Assembly: GCF_947493765.1 (NCBI RefSeq)
Contig: NZ_CANLSZ010000006.1
Span: 91,817 to 155,816, forward strand
Origin: an uncultured Arthrobacter sp.
GTDB lineage: Bacteria; Actinomycetota; Actinomycetes; Actinomycetales; Micrococcaceae
Direction: 5' to 3'
DNA: 64,000 bases
The notes beneath the pieces are model-generated. The model searched no databases and was not told the origin of the DNA. It saw only the letters and a list, made by a program, of their open reading frames with translations. The translations under genes were made by a program, and so were the position numbers. Shown piece by piece: positions 61,476 to 64,000 of this stretch (position 1 is the first letter of the stretch; every line of letters begins with the position of its first letter).

Positions 61476-62567
61476 ATGGCAAACTCCGCTCAGGAGATCG
61501 GCTCCCCGCAGTACCCCGTCGCCCTGGTGGTGGGGGCCAGCGGTATCGCCGGTTCGGCGATCGTCGAGCAGCTGACCCGCACGGAGGGCTGGGAGGTGCT
61601 CGCCCTCTCCCGCAACCCGGTCTCCGGCAGTACGGCCCGACACATCGGCGCCGATCTCCGTTCCCCGGAGAGCATCGCTGCGGCCCTGAACGGCGAGAGG
61701 CCCACGCACGTGTTCTTCACCGCCTGGTCCCGCCAGGAGACCGAGCAGCAGAACATCGAGGTTAACGCCGGGATGCTGCGCAACCTCCTGACCGCTCTGG
61801 ACCGTGCCCCCGTGGAGCACATTGCGCTGATGACGGGGCTCAAGCACTACCTGGGCCCGTTTGATGCGTACGGCAAGGGAAATATGCCCGACACCCCGTT
61901 CCGGGAGGACGAGCCGCGACTGCCGGTGGAGAACTTCTACTACGCCCAGGAGGACGAGCTGTGGACCGCCGCTGCACGCCAGGGCTTCCGCTGGTCCGTG
62001 CACCGGGCTCACACGGTAATCGGCTACGCGGTGGGCAATGCCATGAACATGGGCCTGACCCTGGCAGTGCAGGCCTCGATCTGCCGGGAGACCGGCCGCC
62101 CGTTCGCTTTCCCCGGCTCAGAGACCCAATGGAACAGCCTCGTCGACATGACCGACGGGTCGTTGCTGGCAGAGCAGATGGTCTGGGCCGCGACGGAGGC
62201 CCCCGGGAGCGAGGCTTACAACATCGTCAACGGCGACGTCTTCCGGTGGCGGTGGATGTGGCCGAAGCTGGCGGCCTGGTTCGGGGTCGAGTGGGAGGGC
62301 TTCTCCGGGGAGCCGCGGCCCCTGGAGGAGCAGATGCGCGGCTCCGAGGACGTCTGGGCCAGGATCGTGGAGAAGCATGGCCTCGTTGAACCCGACCTCG
62401 CGCGCGTGGCCTCCTGGTGGCACACGGACGCCGATCTCGGCCGTCCCATCGAAGTGGTCGCCGACATGAGCAAGAGCAGGCTCGCTGGGTTCACCGGCTA
62501 CCGGCGCACCCAGGACTCCTTCATCGACCTGTTCGACCGCTACCGCGCCGAGCACGTCATACCCTGA
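61476..62567 (+). CDS. PRISE-like SDR family reductase
   Basis: A 363-residue atypical SDR of the progesterone 5-beta-reductase/iridoid synthase-like (PRISE) group. ALVVGASGIAGSAIVEQL is the cofactor motif, AWSRQETEQQNIEVNAGMLRNLL and MTGLKHYLGPFDAYGKG are group hallmarks, and YYAQEDELWTAA supplies the Tyr. Plant relatives reduce enones; bacterial ones have unknown substrates. It is not part of an obvious operon. Confidence 0.85.
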   Translation: MANSAQEIGSPQYPVALVVGASGIAGSAIVEQLTRTEGWEVLALSRNPVSGSTARHIGADLRSPESIAAALNGERPTHVFFTAWSRQETEQQNIEVNAGMLRNLLTALDRAPVEHIALMTGLKHYLGPFDAYGKGNMPDTPFREDEPRLPVENFYYAQEDELWTAAARQGFRWSVHRAHTVIGYAVGNAMNMGLTLAVQASICRETGRPFAFPGSETQWNSLVDMTDGSLLAEQMVWAATEAPGSEAYNIVNGDVFRWRWMWPKLAAWFGVEWEGFSGEPRPLEEQMRGSEDVWARIVEKHGLVEPDLARVASWWHTDADLGRPIEVVADMSKSRLAGFTGYRRTQDSFIDLFDRYRAEHVIP

Positions 62568-62594
62568 CGCCCAGGTGCGGACCTCGGACAACAC

Positions 62595-62724
62595 TCAGGT
62601 TTCTCTCCGGACCCGATCGAGGCGACGCGCAGTGTCGAACAGTTCGCGCGTCATCTGAATGTGGTCTGGGTCCCCGAAGACATCCTGCGCCTGGGCGAAG
62701 AACGAGGATGGATGAGGCGTCGAC
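62595..62724 (-). pseudogene. truncated gene fragment
   Basis: A protein-like segment of about 40 residues (TPHPSSFFAQAQDVFGDPDH, then QMTRELFDTARRLDRVRRET) ends at a stop at 62595. It has no start codon of its own in frame before it merges with the 3' end of the dehydrogenase gene. It looks like the C-terminal end of an otherwise lost gene. No family recognised. Confidence 0.3.
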
Positions 62725-62736
62725 GTCCACCGCGCA

Positions 62737-63837
62737 CTAGCCTGCGGCAGCGGGATCCAGCCGTAGCACGCGGTCGTCGTCCTGTTGCGGGTCGCCGCGA
62801 CCGTCGGTGTTGTTGGTGAGCACCCGAAGCGTGCCGTCCGGGGCGACGGCGACATCGCGGAGTCTCCCGTACTCCCCGACGAGGTGCTCGGTCGAAGTGG
62901 AGGTGTCGTCCAGCGGCACCTCGCGCAGTCGCTCGCCCCGCAGATTCGCTATCCAGATGCTGCCCTCCGCGATCGCCATTCCACTGGGACTGGCGTCGGC
63001 CGGAGCCCACTGCTGCACGGGGTCCACGAAGCGGTCATCGGCGGCCAGCCCTTCGACGACCGGCCAGCCGTAGTTCCGGCCGGACGCGATGACGTTGAGC
63101 TCGTCCCAGGTGTCCTGCCCGAACTCGGCGGCGTACATCATGCCGTCGTCGTCCCATGCCAGGCCCTGCGGATTGCGGTGCCCATAGCTGTACACCGGGG
63201 ATCCATCGAACGGGTTGTCCTGCGGCACGTCGCCGTCCTGGGTAAGGCGCAGGATCTTGCCGGAGAGCGAATCGCGGTCCTGGGCCGCCTCGCGGTTCCC
63301 GGCGTCGCCCACCGTCACGTACAGCATCCCGTCAGGTCCGAACGCGATCCGACCCCCGTTGTGGGTCCGCGCCGACGCGATGCCGTCCAGGACGGTCTCG
63401 GAGGGGCCGAGGCCCAGGGAGCCAGGTGCGCCGGTCAGCTCGTAGCGCTCCACCCGGTTCTCCTCCCCCGCGGTGAAGTAGGCGTACAGGTGGTCGTCGC
63501 GGACGGCGAGGCCCAGCAGGCCCCCCTCACCCATCGGCGTCGCCGCGTCGATGGTCGCGATCTCGCGCTGCTCGCCGTCGGCCGTGGGCTCGAGGATCCG
63601 GCCCGAGTCCCGCTCGCTGACCAGCATGGTGTCACCGTCGAAGGCGATCGACCATGGCGCGTCGAGACCCGAGGCGACGGTCGAGATGTCGAAACCACCG
63701 GAGCGCGCAGGAGAGGCATCCGGCTGCCCGGATGAGGACTGACCGGGGTTCGTCGTGCACCCGGCCAGCAGTACGACCAGCGTTGCGTACGCCAGCACTG
63801 TGGCCGCACCGCGCCAGGCCGGGATCGACGTTCTCAT
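62737..63837 (-). CDS. PQQ-dependent sugar dehydrogenase-like lipoprotein (GSDH family)
   Basis: A 366-residue lipoprotein: signal peptide with lipobox LAGC (Cys27), then a six-bladed beta-propeller of the glucose/sorbosone dehydrogenase family. VASGLDAPWSIAFDGDTMLVSERDSGRI is the family start, HNGGRIAFGPDGMLYVTVGDAGNR and YGHRNPQGLAWDDDGMMYAAEFGQDTWDELNVI contain the catalytic His and metal-binding residues. It oxidises sugars outside the membrane if PQQ is available; whether this strain makes PQQ cannot be judged here. AAGGATCAGC precedes the ATG. Confidence 0.92.
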   Translation of the reverse strand: MRTSIPAWRGAATVLAYATLVVLLAGCTTNPGQSSSGQPDASPARSGGFDISTVASGLDAPWSIAFDGDTMLVSERDSGRILEPTADGEQREIATIDAATPMGEGGLLGLAVRDDHLYAYFTAGEENRVERYELTGAPGSLGLGPSETVLDGIASARTHNGGRIAFGPDGMLYVTVGDAGNREAAQDRDSLSGKILRLTQDGDVPQDNPFDGSPVYSYGHRNPQGLAWDDDGMMYAAEFGQDTWDELNVIASGRNYGWPVVEGLAADDRFVDPVQQWAPADASPSGMAIAEGSIWIANLRGERLREVPLDDTSTSTEHLVGEYGRLRDVAVAPDGTLRVLTNNTDGRGDPQQDDDRVLRLDPAAAG

Positions 63838-64000
63838 GCTGATCCTTCCGTCGGGGCTTCGATGTTTGGGGTCACGCCGCCGCCTGTGCCGTCAACGCTA
63901 GATGTTGTGGGTCATGAGGTTGATGACACGGGTGGGTGTGTTGGTGTGAAGAAGGGGTAGGTCTCTGGTTGCAGGATGGAAGTACCTCTACAAGCCATTC
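63838..64000. other. terminal 163 bases, less GC-rich, possible edge of a mobile element
   Basis: From about 63896 the base composition drops and no gene is seen. TGTTGTGGGTCATGAGGTTG (63904-63923) would be the start of an inverted repeat if this is the end of an insertion sequence whose body lies outside the window. On the minus strand a short reading ending VINLMTHNI precedes a stop at about 63899. The evidence is weak. Confidence 0.2.

Overview
The window is high-GC DNA from an actinobacterium, most likely a member of the Micrococcaceae close to Arthrobacter. This rests on the base composition, the Arthrobacter-type rpmB, two IdeR/DtxR-type iron boxes, mycothiol-type enzymes (a maleylpyruvate isomerase family protein and a DinB/DUF664 protein) and many apparently leaderless promoters. 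The organism assignment is inference. Most of the window is ordinary chromosome with short gaps and frequent strand changes. I found no tRNA, rRNA, CRISPR array, prophage or intact insertion sequence.

Layout. 0-8.7 kb: the 5' part of rpmB, an SGNH hydrolase, a diacylglycerol kinase-like protein, an M23 peptidase, a four-gene ferric-siderophore import operon (two permeases, ATPase, siderophore-interacting reductase) behind an iron box, and a glutathionyl-hydroquinone-reductase-like enzyme. 8.8-17 kb: YihY, an epimerase-like SDR, an orphan MASE1 histidine kinase, a GNAT-like protein, small stress-type proteins (DUF6480, PRC-barrel, ChaB) and a siderophore-binding lipoprotein with its own iron box, which probably completes the importer at 3.5-7.5 kb. 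17-26 kb: a DHA2 exporter, an ABC-F protein, a guanidine-III riboswitch in front of a SugE/Gdx guanidinium exporter, a zinc alcohol dehydrogenase, an aldo/keto reductase, an NCS1 permease coupled to a cyclase-family hydrolase, and an SDR.

26-34 kb is the most accessory-looking part: DUF2071 and DUF1801 proteins, a decayed gene, an SDR, a PadR regulator overlapping a HAAS-like membrane protein, a uridine-kinase-like P-loop protein and several hypotheticals. 34-43.5 kb: an ATP-grasp enzyme, a MurJ-like flippase, a ROK kinase, an Fpg/Nei glycosylase, a YtxH protein, a 40-nt perfect palindromic terminator, MalQ and an MBL-fold hydrolase. 43.4-50 kb: an OFA-type MFS transporter with a 34-residue companion membrane peptide, an APC permease, a thioesterase, a mycothiol-type enzyme, an MDR oxidoreductase, a TauE/SafE exporter and PdxH. 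50-64 kb: a PAP2 phosphatase gene broken by an internal deletion and frameshift, a PQQ-like beta-propeller protein, DUF4190 and DUF1684 proteins, a FadR-type regulator divergent from an LldD-like FMN dehydrogenase around a perfect operator, a cupin protein, an alpha/beta hydrolase, a lipoprotein, a GH13 amylase, a PRISE-like SDR and a glucose/sorbosone-dehydrogenase-like lipoprotein.

The best supported regulatory stories are: iron-controlled siderophore uptake split over two loci; guanidine sensing and export; alpha-hydroxy-acid (probably lactate) oxidation under a divergent FadR-type repressor; and a recurrent leaderless promoter pattern in which a TANNNT hexamer ends exactly six bases before the start codon of at least ten genes.
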